DNA of 64,000 bases from Rhizobium albus (lineage in GTDB: Bacteria; Pseudomonadota; Alphaproteobacteria; Rhizobiales; Rhizobiaceae), in contig BSNO01000004.1 of assembly GCA_030160035.1 (NCBI GenBank), positions 124,001 through 188,000 of the forward strand. The letters run 5' to 3'. Each line of letters starts with the position of its first letter. Position 1 is the first letter of the stretch. The notes beneath the pieces are model-generated. The model saw only the letters and a list, made by a program, of their open reading frames with translations, was not told the origin of the DNA and made no database searches. The translations under genes and the position numbers were made by a program. Positions 19,191-28,350 of this stretch are shown here, in pieces.

Positions 19191-19215
19191 TGCGCTCAAG
19201 GACAAGCATCGCTCC

Positions 19216-19674
19216 ATGTCCCTGAAAGACGACATCACGATCTTGGGCGATGTGCCGATTTTCGGCGATCTCAGCGACGAACAATTGCGCTTGGTTGCGT
19301 TCGGTGCCGAGCGGCGCCGTATTCCGGCGGGCCAGGTGCTCTTCCGGCAAGGCTCTGCGGCTGATTGTGCCTATGCGGTGGCGAGTGGTGCGTTCGATCT
19401 CGAGCGCACCGATCATCAGGGCCGGACGATCAAGCTCGGCGCAGCCAGGCCGGGGACACTTCTCGGCGAGTTGGCGCTGATTTCGCTGACGGAGCGCAAG
19501 ACCACGGCTGTCGCTGCGGAATCTTCCGAGGTGATCCGCATCACGCGTCCGCTGTTCAACCGCATGATCGAGGAATATCCCGAACTCGGGACCATCATGC
19601 AGCGCCGTATCGAAGCCAATCTTCAGCGCCTGATCGACGATCTGAGCGCCCTGTCGCCACGCCTTGGCGGCTAG
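19216..19674 (+). CDS. Stand-alone cyclic-nucleotide-binding-fold protein
   Basis: 152 residues forming one CRP-type beta-barrel domain plus a helical tail, without a helix-turn-helix. The phosphate-binding cassette reads GELALISLTERKTTAV; the Arg-Ala pair that normally contacts cyclic phosphate is replaced by Lys-Thr. This predicts weak, altered or no cNMP binding. It starts 25 bp after the response regulator and is probably cotranscribed. The role is unknown. Confidence 0.85.
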   Translation: MSLKDDITILGDVPIFGDLSDEQLRLVAFGAERRRIPAGQVLFRQGSAADCAYAVASGAFDLERTDHQGRTIKLGAARPGTLLGELALISLTERKTTAVAAESSEVIRITRPLFNRMIEEYPELGTIMQRRIEANLQRLIDDLSALSPRLGG

Positions 19675-19745
19675 CTGAGCGGACGGGCTGAACAAACCAC
19701 CGAGCTCCGCGTTTCCTGTTCATGAAAATGACCATGGAGACGAAC

Positions 19746-20093
19746 ATGTCAGACCGGCCAGAAGGCGAGCGCGAACACACGACGCGCAAGGAAGATTACA
19801 AGGCTTACACCGAACGCGACATCGACGAGGGCTGGCCCTATAGCGACGAGCCAGGCAACGAGGAAAGCCGCCTACAGGGCAACCGTCCCTATGCCGATGA
19901 GGAACTGGAAGAAGTGCCGGCCGGCGTCGATGGGTTTCATGTCGAGGAACTGCCTGATCCAGTCGGCGGCTCCGGTCAGATCGGCGTAGAGGGCGACATC
20001 GAAGCTGAAGATGAGATCGATGAGGGCGCAGACCCGAATGAGAGCGCCGATCCGGAAGTCGATCCACGTCCGGTGGACAAAGACGCCGACTGA
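19746..20093 (+). CDS. Small acidic protein, unknown function
   Basis: 115 residues from the ATG at 19746, which has a GGAGA six bases upstream; ATGs at 19722 and 19734 are less well placed. The protein is strongly acidic, with clusters such as DEELEEVPAG and EGDIEAEDEIDEGAD, and appears disordered. A tyrosine-rich stretch (KAYTERDIDEGWPYSDEPG) recalls a motif in rhizobial unknown proteins. No membrane segment or signal peptide. It faces another small acidic protein across a shared terminator. Confidence 0.72.
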   Translation: MSDRPEGEREHTTRKEDYKAYTERDIDEGWPYSDEPGNEESRLQGNRPYADEELEEVPAGVDGFHVEELPDPVGGSGQIGVEGDIEAEDEIDEGADPNESADPEVDPRPVDKDAD

Positions 20094-20110
20094 ACTGACG
20101 GCATCCAACG

Positions 20111-20141
20111 AAAAAGGGCCCCCGAACGAGGCCCTTTTTTT
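20111..20141. terminator. Bidirectional terminator between two small acidic protein genes
   Basis: AAAAAGGGCC (20111-20120) pairs with GGCCCTTTTT (20130-20139) around a 9-base loop. A and T runs at each end allow termination of both converging genes. Confidence 0.9.
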
Positions 20142-20157
20142 ATCCTGATTGGCGATC

Positions 20158-20388
<231 letters not shown>

Positions 20389-20405
20389 TTAAATAAGAGC
20401 CGATT

Positions 20406-21002
20406 TTACATCGCTTCCACGGCGTTACCGACAAAGAGGAACAGCGCCGAGCCTCCGCCTCCCAGAACGATATAGCCGAAGAGGGCCAGAAGCCCGTCCC
20501 GGGTGACGAGTGCCGTGGCGAACAGCGTCACGGCCGTGGCCAGCAGGGACGAGGAGAACGGTACGAGCTCGAAGAACGGCATCGCCGCACCACACGCGAC
20601 GCACAGGAACTGCGGGATCAAAGCGAGGGGAGGCTGAACGAGCAGTTCCAGACGCGGGCGCGTGATCCTGTCAGCAAAGCGCACCGGCCTCTCCATAAAG
20701 TCCAACGCCCGGTTCAGCCGATCGCGCCCGACCTCGCGCTTCAAAATCCATCGCGGCAGCCAGACATGACTGCGCTGCAGGGCCATCTGCACCGAGATGA
20801 GAGCGATGATGAAGCCGCCGATCGATGAGAGCCCCGGAATGCCGCTCAACGGGCTGATGATGATCAGGCCTGGCACCAGCAAGAGCGGCGCAAAAGATGC
20901 GCGACCGAGAGCAGTAACGATATCCGCAATCGAGACGACGTCACCATCGCCAGCCGCCCGAACACAGGTGACGATGGATTGCAGCGGGTTGTCATCATCC
21001 AT
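20406..21002 (-). CDS. ExoD family membrane protein
   Basis: 198 residues from MDDDNPLQSI (21002); a TTG at 21077 would add 25 residues. The domain has the conserved ALGRASFAPLLLVPGLIIIS and several membrane helices. ExoD in Sinorhizobium affects exopolysaccharide production and alkaline tolerance, but its mechanism is unclear. It stands upstream of xthA on the same strand with a gap of about 160 bp. Family is good; function is not known. Confidence 0.86.
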   Translation of the reverse strand: MDDDNPLQSIVTCVRAAGDGDVVSIADIVTALGRASFAPLLLVPGLIIISPLSGIPGLSSIGGFIIALISVQMALQRSHVWLPRWILKREVGRDRLNRALDFMERPVRFADRITRPRLELLVQPPLALIPQFLCVACGAAMPFFELVPFSSSLLATAVTLFATALVTRDGLLALFGYIVLGGGGSALFLFVGNAVEAM

Positions 21003-21163
21003 GGCGAGCGTACCGCAGTCTTCTGCACCCGCGTCTGCCCCTACGCTCGCTCGGTCCTCATGTCCTGCCTCGTTCAAATGATTGCGCTTTCGATGATGTG
21101 CGATGGATGATGAACGAACGAGACCAGTGGTTGTTGCCCGTAGAGCGCAACGCGGGCGATTGT

Positions 21164-21973
21164 CTAGAGATCGAAATGGGCGATGACCGGAACGTGATCG
21201 GACGGACGGTCCCAGCCGCGCGCCTCGCGCAGCACATCGATCCGCGTGAGGTTCTCGACAAGATCGGCCGACGACCAGATATGATCCAGCCGGCGCCCGC
21301 GATCAGACGCTTCCCAATCCTTGGCGCGATAGCTCCACCAGGTGAAGATCTTCTCCTCCGGCGGGATGTGCACGCGCATCAGATCAGTCCATGCACCTGA
21401 GCCTTGGGCCAGCAGCAGTCCTTCCGTTTCGATCGGCGTGTGGCTGACGACGCGCAGCAATTGCTTGTGCGACCAGACATCGGTTTCCAGGGGCGCGATA
21501 TTGAGATCACCGACAAGGACGGAAGATATGCCCTCCTCCCGTTCCCGCTCGGCATGCACCAGCTTCAATTCGGCCAGATAAGCGAGCTTGTGCGCAAATT
21601 TCGGATTGATCTCGGGGTCGGGCTCGTCTCCGCCGGCCGGGACGTAGAAATTGTGGATCCGGATGCGCTTGGCGCCCGCCGCGATGACGCAGGAGGCATG
21701 CCGGGCATGGCCCACATCGCCGAAATCCATCCGTTCTTCGGCGAGGATAGGGTTGCGCGAGAGCGTCGCGACGCCGTGATAGCCCTTCTGCCCGTGCGCG
21801 AGAATGTGCTCGTAGCCGAGCTTGCGCAGACGTTTGAAGGGAAACGCGTCGTTCGGACATTTCGTCTCCTGCAGGCACAGGACATCCGGGCGGTGACTTT
21901 CGAGAAAGGCTTCCACGAGAGGCAGGCGCAGGCGGACGGAATTGATGTTCCACGTGGCAATAGAAAACGACAA
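21164..21973 (-). CDS. xthA: Exodeoxyribonuclease III (AP endonuclease)
   Basis: 269 residues from a TTG at 21973 (LSFSIATWNINSVR). The ExoIII/EEP fold is clear: ATWNINSVR, LQETKC, and GDLNIAP with the catalytic Asp/Asn, plus DHVPV at the end with the catalytic His. It repairs abasic sites and processes 3' ends. A GTG at 22015 gives 14 more residues and has an AAGG ribosome-binding site, but it lies upstream of a terminator hairpin (see findings). The true start is uncertain. Confidence 0.95.
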   Translation of the reverse strand: MSFSIATWNINSVRLRLPLVEAFLESHRPDVLCLQETKCPNDAFPFKRLRKLGYEHILAHGQKGYHGVATLSRNPILAEERMDFGDVGHARHASCVIAAGAKRIRIHNFYVPAGGDEPDPEINPKFAHKLAYLAELKLVHAEREREEGISSVLVGDLNIAPLETDVWSHKQLLRVVSHTPIETEGLLLAQGSGAWTDLMRVHIPPEEKIFTWWSYRAKDWEASDRGRRLDHIWSSADLVENLTRIDVLREARGWDRPSDHVPVIAHFDL

Positions 21974-21975
21974 AG

Positions 21976-22002
21976 AAAAACCCCCGGCAGATGATGCCGG
22001 GG
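21976..22002 (-). terminator. Terminator of lolA at the 5' end of xthA
   Basis: On the minus strand an 8-bp stem CCCCGGCA (21982-21989 on the plus strand) with TGCCGGGG is followed by TTTTTC. It would end the lolA transcript and sits three bases before the xthA TTG. The overlap with the xthA start is unusual. Confidence 0.75.
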
Positions 22003-22071
22003 ATGTATCGTGCACCTTGCCTTCGAGGCAATGGCGGAAGGTTCGTCGCGCTCAAATGGCGCAAGCAGACC

Positions 22072-22752
22072 TTAACGCTGCGTGCCGCGTCCGCGCAGCT
22101 GATCATAGGGTACATCGAAGACGTTCGCGGCAAAATCGACGCCGGTGCGAACGTTCATGATCATCACCGTCGTTTCCTTGTTCTGCGCGTCCAGCATCGT
22201 CCACTGCTTCAGATCATAGGTGTTCGGATCGAACATCATGGTGATCTTCGAATTACCGAACATGGAACTGTCCGACATGACGATGGTGATCAGATCCGGC
22301 TGCTGGTTGACTGACTCGACGTTCGATGCCGACAGATCGATGCTTTCCGAAAGAAGAAGCGCCAGAGGCGTCCTGTTCAGCGGATAGACATCCCAGGTGC
22401 CAAGCTTCTGGTTGCCGATCACCACCGAGTCACCGTCCGAGATCACGCGGATCGGCGACGGCTCCTGATAGTTGAACCGCATCTTGCCGGGCCGGGCGAT
22501 ATGAAAGGTTCCGCCCGTCTGTTCGCCGCGTGGGCCGAACTGAACGAAGTCACCGGTCATCGTGCGGATCGAGGCGAAGTGGTTCGCGATCTGCTGGGCG
22601 ATCTGGCTGTCCTGCGCTGCTGCAGGGGTCGGAATGGCGGCTGCCATCGGCATCGCCACGAGCGCCATGGCCAGCAGGCCAACTGCGCCCTTCAGCACGA
22701 AGCGCCGCGAGCGGGCGCTGGAGTTCGTTCCTGCTTCGAGTCTTGTGGTCAT
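22072..22752 (-). CDS. lolA: Outer-membrane lipoprotein carrier LolA-like protein
   Basis: 226 residues. A long N-terminal signal ends near AAAQ (about residue 47) and includes SRRFVLKGAVGLLAMAL, close to the Tat motif S-R-R-x-F-L-K. The mature domain has the LolA signature region GDFVQFGPRG, GGTFHIARPGKMRFNY. LolA ferries lipoproteins across the periplasm to the outer membrane. It follows ftsK in the order conserved in rhizobia. Identity is secure; use of Tat rather than Sec is a hypothesis. Confidence 0.92.
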   Translation of the reverse strand: MTTRLEAGTNSSARSRRFVLKGAVGLLAMALVAMPMAAAIPTPAAAQDSQIAQQIANHFASIRTMTGDFVQFGPRGEQTGGTFHIARPGKMRFNYQEPSPIRVISDGDSVVIGNQKLGTWDVYPLNRTPLALLLSESIDLSASNVESVNQQPDLITIVMSDSSMFGNSKITMMFDPNTYDLKQWTMLDAQNKETTVMIMNVRTGVDFAANVFDVPYDQLRGRGTQR

Positions 22753-22852
22753 CGTCTTCTCCTACGAAGCGTTTTTTCCCAATCAACTGCGGCGCCACTA
22801 TGTCGGTTCCTCGTGCGGCGAGAATACCGCACCCAACACGCTCGGAGCGCCG

Positions 22853-25663
22853 TCACCGACCGGAAATGTCGTCTTCGGTCGGCACCAGGATTTCGCGCTT
22901 TCCAGCATGGTTGGCGGGACCGATGACCCCTTCCTTTTCCATGCGCTCGATCAGCGATGCAGCGCGGTTGTAGCCGATCCCCAGGCGGCGCTGGATGTAG
23001 GACGTCGAGACCTTGCCATCTCTAAGAACGACGGCAACGGCCTGATCGTAGGGGTCGTCCGAGCCTTCAAGATTCGATGTCCCTGCCGGACCACCACCGC
23101 CGCCGCCTTCGCCGTCCTCGTCGTCTTCCGTGATCGCGTCGAGATATTCGGGCACGCCCTGCGCCTTCAGATGCGCCACGACGTCCTCGACTTCCTCGTC
23201 GGAAACGAACGGCCCGTGCACGCGCTGGATGCGCCCGCCGCCGGCCATGTAGAGCATATCACCCATGCCGAGCAGTTGTTCGGCGCCCTGCTCGCCCAGA
23301 ATGGTGCGGCTGTCGATCTTGGACGTGACCTGGAAGGAGATGCGCGTCGGGAAGTTTGCCTTGATCGTGCCGGTGATGACGTCGACCGACGGACGCTGCG
23401 TCGCCATGATGACGTGGATGCCGGCGGCACGGGCCATCTGCGCCAGCCGCTGCACAGCGCCTTCGATCTCCTTGCCGGCGACCATCATCAGGTCGGCCAT
23501 CTCGTCGATAATGACGACGATGTAGGGCATCGCCTCCATCGCGAACTCTTCCGTCTCGTAGACCGCCTCGCCGGTCTCGCGATCGAAACCGGTCTGGACG
23601 GTGCGCGAGATGGTGTCGCCCTTCTTCAGCGCCTGCTCGACGCGCTGGTTGAAGCCGTCGATGTTGCGCACACCGATCTTCGACATCTTCTTGTAGCGCT
23701 CTTCCATCTCCCGGACGGTCCATTTGAGCGCGACCACAGCCTTCTTCGGATCGGTGACGACGGGCGTCAGCAAATGCGGGATCCCGTCATAGACGGAAAG
23801 CTCGAGCATCTTCGGGTCGATCATGATCAACCGGCACTTCTCCGGCGACATGCGGTAGACGATCGAGAGGATCATCGTATTGATGGCGACCGACTTGCCC
23901 GAACCGGTGGTACCGGCGACGAGCACGTGTGGCATCTTCGCGATGTCGACAACGACGGCGTCGCCGTTGATCGACTTGCCGAGCGCAAGCGCGAGCTTCG
24001 CCTTGGACTGCTCGAAATCGCGGCTGGCGATGATTTCGCGCAAATAGACTGTCTCGCGACGCGCGTTCGGCAACTCGATGCCGATGGCGTTGCGACCGGG
24101 TACCACGGCCACGCGGGCGGCGATCGCGCTCATCGAGCGGGCGATGTCGTCGGCAAGACCGATGACGCGTGACGATTTGATGCCTGGCGCAGGCTCAAGT
24201 TCGTAGAGTGTCACGACCGGGCCAGGCTTTACCTGGATGATCTCACCCTTGACGCCAAAATCCTCCAGCACGCCTTCCAGCATGCGCGCATTCTGCTCGA
24301 GGATTTCGTCGGAGAGGCTCGCATCCCGACCGAGGTTCTTCGCTTCGTTCAGCAGGTCGAGCGACGGCATGTCGAACCCGTCGCCGCCCTCTGCCGCCGC
24401 TTCGCGGTTGATGCGGACGGGCTTGCGCACCTTTTCGACGGGCACCGGGGCACGGGCTGCCTGCGGCGCCTGTACCGGGGTGGGAGCGGGGGCTGCAACC
24501 GTGCGGGTAGGCTGGCGGCGAGGCTGCGGCGCCCAGTCGGGCTCGACCATGCCGTCATCCAGATCCTCAGCGTCGTCGTCAACGGCGTGCAGACGATCAT
24601 CGAGATAGCTGTCATCCTCGTCAATCGCCATAGGCTCCTCGAACGAGGGCTCGATCGGCCGGCCAGGCGTACGGCGTTTCGGCGCCGGCGCGAAATCGAG
24701 CGCGTCGTCTTCGTCGTCGATGCGGTCATCGAGTTCGATCGATGGCGCTATGCGGCGCTTGACGACAGGTGCTTCCGCCAATTCCGGTTCGCGACGGCCA
24801 TCGAGGGTGACAAACGTATCGTCGTTGAAATCGTAGGGCTCTTCGAATTCGTCACGGCCTCGGTCTTTCCCGATGCGTCCACCGCTGATCCGGCGCGCCG
24901 TAGCCCGCATGGAATACCACCAATGTGCCATCGCACCGAGCGCGAGCAGGCGGCCGCTTTCCGGCTCGAAATCGTCGTCCTCGATGTCGTCCTCGACGAG
25001 ATCATCCTCCTCGTCGGCATCGAAGACGTCGCGGCGATCGACCAGCACGGCAGCATACATGGAGAGCCAGACTGCAGGACCGATGAGCACCAGCCCGATC
25101 AGCACGGAATAGATGCCGGAAGGAAAGCCGCCGATCAGGGAGGCGGGGACGCGCAGGATCATGTCGCCGAAAACACCGCCAATGCCCGTGGGCAATGGCC
25201 AGTGAGCCGGCGGCGTGACGCAGGCGAGCACGGCGGAGAAGAGAGCCGCGCCGATGATCCATGCGACCATCCGCCGGAAGACCGGCACCAGCGGTACGCC
25301 GCGAAAGAGGAAAATGGCCCAGAAGACAGGGGCGATCATGGCAAAGACGGCGCCGAGACCGAAGAACTGCATGCCGATATCGGCGAAAGCGGCACCCGCA
25401 AAGCCGAGCGCATTGGTGGGGCGCCCGCCATGGGCATAGGAGAAGCTCGGATCGTTGACGTTCCAGGTCGCCAATGCGCCGACGGCGAAAGCAAGGAGAG
25501 CGACGATCGTCAGCGCGCCGGTGATGCGCAACGGTGTTTTCAGAAGTGGCGGAACGCGAAAGATCGATCGCTGATTCTGCCGGGCAGCCAGCTGGCTGTA
25601 TCCCGGTCTTTCACGTCCGCGTCCGCCGAAACTGCCGTTTTCAACTTCGATTGCTCGTCGCAT
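22853..25663 (-). CDS. ftsK: DNA translocase FtsK
   Basis: 936 residues from the ATG at 25663 (MRRAIEVENG); a longer start at 25708 is less likely. Four membrane helices lie in the N-terminal quarter, followed by an acidic, Pro/Ala-rich linker. The motor domain has Walker A GTTGSGKS near residue 584 and Walker B VVIIDEMADLM near 715. A gamma winged helix, including STSYIQRRLGIGYNRAA, ends the protein and reads KOPS sites. FtsK pumps the chromosome terminus through the septum. A perfect CtrA box lies 64 bp upstream. Confidence 0.97.
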   Translation of the reverse strand: MRRAIEVENGSFGGRGRERPGYSQLAARQNQRSIFRVPPLLKTPLRITGALTIVALLAFAVGALATWNVNDPSFSYAHGGRPTNALGFAGAAFADIGMQFFGLGAVFAMIAPVFWAIFLFRGVPLVPVFRRMVAWIIGAALFSAVLACVTPPAHWPLPTGIGGVFGDMILRVPASLIGGFPSGIYSVLIGLVLIGPAVWLSMYAAVLVDRRDVFDADEEDDLVEDDIEDDDFEPESGRLLALGAMAHWWYSMRATARRISGGRIGKDRGRDEFEEPYDFNDDTFVTLDGRREPELAEAPVVKRRIAPSIELDDRIDDEDDALDFAPAPKRRTPGRPIEPSFEEPMAIDEDDSYLDDRLHAVDDDAEDLDDGMVEPDWAPQPRRQPTRTVAAPAPTPVQAPQAARAPVPVEKVRKPVRINREAAAEGGDGFDMPSLDLLNEAKNLGRDASLSDEILEQNARMLEGVLEDFGVKGEIIQVKPGPVVTLYELEPAPGIKSSRVIGLADDIARSMSAIAARVAVVPGRNAIGIELPNARRETVYLREIIASRDFEQSKAKLALALGKSINGDAVVVDIAKMPHVLVAGTTGSGKSVAINTMILSIVYRMSPEKCRLIMIDPKMLELSVYDGIPHLLTPVVTDPKKAVVALKWTVREMEERYKKMSKIGVRNIDGFNQRVEQALKKGDTISRTVQTGFDRETGEAVYETEEFAMEAMPYIVVIIDEMADLMMVAGKEIEGAVQRLAQMARAAGIHVIMATQRPSVDVITGTIKANFPTRISFQVTSKIDSRTILGEQGAEQLLGMGDMLYMAGGGRIQRVHGPFVSDEEVEDVVAHLKAQGVPEYLDAITEDDEDGEGGGGGGPAGTSNLEGSDDPYDQAVAVVLRDGKVSTSYIQRRLGIGYNRAASLIERMEKEGVIGPANHAGKREILVPTEDDISGR

Positions 25664-25726
25664 GCCACACCCGCATTGCGCGCCGCAATTGGCGCAAATT
25701 ACGGGCAAACACTAGCCGCGCCATGG

Positions 25727-25742
25727 TTAATGGCCGCTTAAC
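25727..25742. promoter_or_regulatory. Perfect CtrA box (TTAA-N7-TTAAC) upstream of ftsK
   Basis: TTAATGGCCGCTTAAC matches the full CtrA consensus, including the terminal C. It is 64 bp upstream of the ftsK start and between ftsK and the DUF2798 gene on the same strand. This fits cell-cycle control of ftsK transcription. Confidence 0.6.
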
Positions 25743-25779
25743 TCACGTCTTGGAAGCATTGGGAGACGGCTCAGAAGCG

Positions 25780-26013
25780 CTAGAGCGTCATGCGCTGGAT
25801 GGCGCCTCTGACGAGCGGCGCTACGACTGTCATGATCGGTGCGGCGACGAGCCAGGATGGGATCCATGCCTGGAACCAGAGGGCTCCGAGCCTTGGATCG
25901 GACAATCCGACCGCCGAGACGGTCGAGATGCCGGAAACGATGCACGTCATGATGCAGGTGACCACGACGGCAAACAGGATGGGGGCGGCCCAGCGCGGAA
26001 CGAAGGGCGTCAC
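25780..26013 (-). CDS. DUF2798 small membrane protein
   Basis: 77 residues from a GTG at 26013, with AGAAGG upstream. The repeated pattern of two membrane helices with the central LGALWFQAWIPSWLVAAP and the ending PLVRGAIQRM matches DUF2798. No function is known for this family. The gene overlaps nothing and lies between ftsK and leuD on the minus strand. Confidence 0.85.
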   Translation of the reverse strand: MTPFVPRWAAPILFAVVVTCIMTCIVSGISTVSAVGLSDPRLGALWFQAWIPSWLVAAPIMTVVAPLVRGAIQRMTL

Positions 26014-26057
26014 GGTGTGAAACCTTCTGCTTCGACACCGAAGGGCCGCATCATTCG

Positions 26058-26663
26058 TCAGGCCCAGGGACGGGTGTCGGCAAGCTTGGATTCGTAACCG
26101 GAGATCGCCGCAGCACGTTCCATCGTCAGGCCGATATCGTCGAGACCGTTGAGCAGGCAATGCTTCTTGAAGGAATCCAACTCGAAGTGGATGACGCCGC
26201 CATCCGGGCCGCGAATTTCCTGAGCTTCGAGATCGATCGTCAGCGTCGCATTCGAACCGCGCTCGGCATCGTCGAGCAGCTTTTCAAGCTCGTCCCTGGA
26301 GACGACGATCGGCAGAATGCCGTTCTTGAAGCTGTTGTTATAGAAAATGTCCGCGAAGCTCGTGGAGATGATGCAACGGATGCCGAAATCTGCGAGCGCC
26401 CAGGGCGCATGCTCGCGCGAAGACCCGCAGCCGAAATTATCGCCCGCAACGAGGATCTTCGAATTGCGGTAGGCTGGCTTGTTCAGGACGAAATCGGGGT
26501 TCTCGGACCCGTCTTCCAGATAGCGCATTTCCGAAAACAGTCCGGTGCCGAGACCAGTGCGCTTGATGGTCTTCAGATAGTCCTTCGGAATGATCATGTC
26601 GGTGTCGATATTGACGATCGGCAGGGGCGCCGCGACTCCGGTGAGCTTGTCGAACTTTTCCAA
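26058..26663 (-). CDS. leuD: 3-Isopropylmalate dehydratase small subunit
   Basis: 201 residues from a TTG at 26663 ([15 protein letters not shown]), which has GGAG eight bases upstream. An ATG upstream at 26702 gives 13 extra residues that are not conserved. Signature regions include [10 protein letters not shown] and [17 protein letters not shown]. With the LeuC large subunit it isomerises 2- to 3-isopropylmalate in leucine synthesis. leuC is not in the window; leuB is 20 kb away on the other strand. Confidence 0.96.
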   Translation of the reverse strand: MEKFDKLTGVAAPLPIVNIDTDMIIPKDYLKTIKRTGLGTGLFSEMRYLEDGSENPDFVLNKPAYRNSKILVAGDNFGCGSSREHAPWALADFGIRCIISTSFADIFYNNSFKNGILPIVVSRDELEKLLDDAERGSNATLTIDLEAQEIRGPDGGVIHFELDSFKKHCLLNGLDDIGLTMERAAAISGYESKLADTRPWA

Positions 26664-26774
26664 AGGACTGATCTCCGCTTCAATTCCGGCCCGCTTTAGC
26701 AAAGCCCGGCCGGAAAATGAAGAGGTTTGACGTCGCTCGCACGTCTCGAGAGAGAACCGCGCGGCGATTACGGC

Positions 26775-27026
26775 TTACTGATCGATGATCGTCCCGCGGC
26801 CGTCGTTCCAGATGCGCGGCTCGCGGTTGCGCCGGCCATTCTGCGTACGGGCCATAACGGGGCGGGCCTGATTGGATCCGAAGACTTTGAGTGCAAGCGC
26901 GGTGCTCAAGCCGACGACCAGCACGATGCCGACGAAGGCGAGGCCGAGTGCGGCCATGATGGCGAAGGATGCAGCAGCCAGGGTGAGGCCGATGACGGTT
27001 TGGATCGCGTTGCGCAGCGTGTCCAT
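26775..27026 (-). CDS. Small membrane protein, C-terminal RxREPRIWNDGRGTIID
   Basis: 83 residues from MDTLRNAIQTV, after an AGGAT ribosome-binding site. One long hydrophobic segment (about 10-45) gives one or two membrane helices. The basic tail ends NREPRIWNDGRGTIIDQ, a motif I recall from unknown rhizobial membrane proteins. A start 57 bases upstream at 27083 exists but has no such support. Function is unknown. Confidence 0.75.
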   Translation of the reverse strand: MDTLRNAIQTVIGLTLAAASFAIMAALGLAFVGIVLVVGLSTALALKVFGSNQARPVMARTQNGRRNREPRIWNDGRGTIIDQ

Positions 27027-27106
27027 CAATTGGGTATCCTGTTTCAACACTGTCAATGTGGAGCTGCAATCAAGGCGCTTCAATGGCAGCGGCGCTCACG
27101 AACATG

Positions 27107-28297
27107 TCAAATGACATTGCGCTCCAGAAACGGCCGGCCGGCTGCAATGCGCTCGTACCCGAAGGCGCGGCAGTCGATCGTGCGGTAGGCGCCGTGAACG
27201 ATCATTTCCGCGACTGCCCGCCCAGCAGCCGGCGCCTGCTGCAGGCCGTGGCCCGAGAATCCGTTGATGAAATGAAAATTCGCGATCTCGGGATGCGGGC
27301 CGATCACCGCGTTCTGGTCGAGCGTGTTGTATTCGTAATGACCCGCCCAGGCACGCTCGAAACGGATCGCCTCGAACGCGGGGATGCGGTGGGCGAGCGC
27401 GGGCCAGATGATCTCGTCGAAGAGATGATAATCCGGCTCGAAATCATCGGCCTCGGCAGCCGCGTCGCCGGGCGGCGTCGTTCCAGTGATGAAGAGGCTG
27501 CCTTCCGGCCGGACATAGACGCCACTCGGATCGACGGTCAGCGGCATCGCCGGCAACATGGTGCGGGCCGAAAAAACGAACACCGTGCGTTTGCGCGGCT
27601 CCACCGGAAGATCGATGCCAGCCAGCCCCGCCAACCTTCCGGCTGACGGACCGGCCGCATTCACCAGCGCGCCGCAGGAAAGCTCCGCCCCGTCATCCAG
27701 GCGGCACGTCTGCACACGACCACCTTTCGCCTCGACCCCCGTGATCCGCGCATGCAGAAGGGCCACATTGCGACGCCGGAGTTCGCCCCGGATGATTGCC
27801 AGCAACCGATGCGCGTCGAACCAGCCCTCGCCGCTCCGCCCGAACCCGCCCGCCGCCAGCCCTTCTGTGTTCAACCAATCGAACTGCGCAGCGAGCTCGG
27901 CCGAGTTCAGGAGTGCGATATCGGCACCTGCGGCCTTCTGGACATCATGGTTGGCTTCGATCTGCGCCTGACCCTCGGCGCTTGCGAGAATGAGGTAGCC
28001 GTTCTCCGTCAACCCCACATCGGCGTCGGGCCCGAAGCGATCGACGAGGCCGCGGATGAAGTCCAGCCCGAACAGCGACAGCGCGATGTTCTCGGGTTCG
28101 GAGAACTGCTGGCGGATAGAGGCGGCCGAAAGCGTGGTCGATGCCTTCGAGTAGGTGGGATCGGGCTCGACAATGGCGATGGACCCGGTAAAACCTTCCT
28201 CCCGCAGGAAAAGTGCAACCATGCTGCCCATGATTGCGCCGCCGGCGATGACAATGTCGAAACGGGATGACGGGGAAGTGCTCGTCGGAAGAATCAC
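27107..28297 (-). CDS. DadA-like FAD-dependent oxidoreductase
   Basis: 396 residues from GTG at 28297; an ATG at 28357 overlaps the divergent gene. The Rossmann fold begins FDIVIAGGAIMGSMVALFL, with NAAGPSAGRLA and a C-terminal FSGHGLQQAPAAGRAVAE, marks of the DAO/DadA family. Such enzymes oxidise amino acids or related amines. The substrate cannot be read here. It is divergent from a CitE-like lyase, with the start regions overlapping. Confidence 0.87.
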   Translation of the reverse strand: MILPTSTSPSSRFDIVIAGGAIMGSMVALFLREEGFTGSIAIVEPDPTYSKASTTLSAASIRQQFSEPENIALSLFGLDFIRGLVDRFGPDADVGLTENGYLILASAEGQAQIEANHDVQKAAGADIALLNSAELAAQFDWLNTEGLAAGGFGRSGEGWFDAHRLLAIIRGELRRRNVALLHARITGVEAKGGRVQTCRLDDGAELSCGALVNAAGPSAGRLAGLAGIDLPVEPRKRTVFVFSARTMLPAMPLTVDPSGVYVRPEGSLFITGTTPPGDAAAEADDFEPDYHLFDEIIWPALAHRIPAFEAIRFERAWAGHYEYNTLDQNAVIGPHPEIANFHFINGFSGHGLQQAPAAGRAVAEMIVHGAYRTIDCRAFGYERIAAGRPFLERNVI

Positions 28298-28350
28298 GGG
28301 TGCTCGCTCAAGCTCTTGCGTGGCTGCAGCCTGAAAGGCAAAACAGCGCC

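Noticed and set aside
22562-24172. 536-codon plus-strand frame over lolA and ftsK
   Set aside because: Shadow of two confident genes on the other strand.
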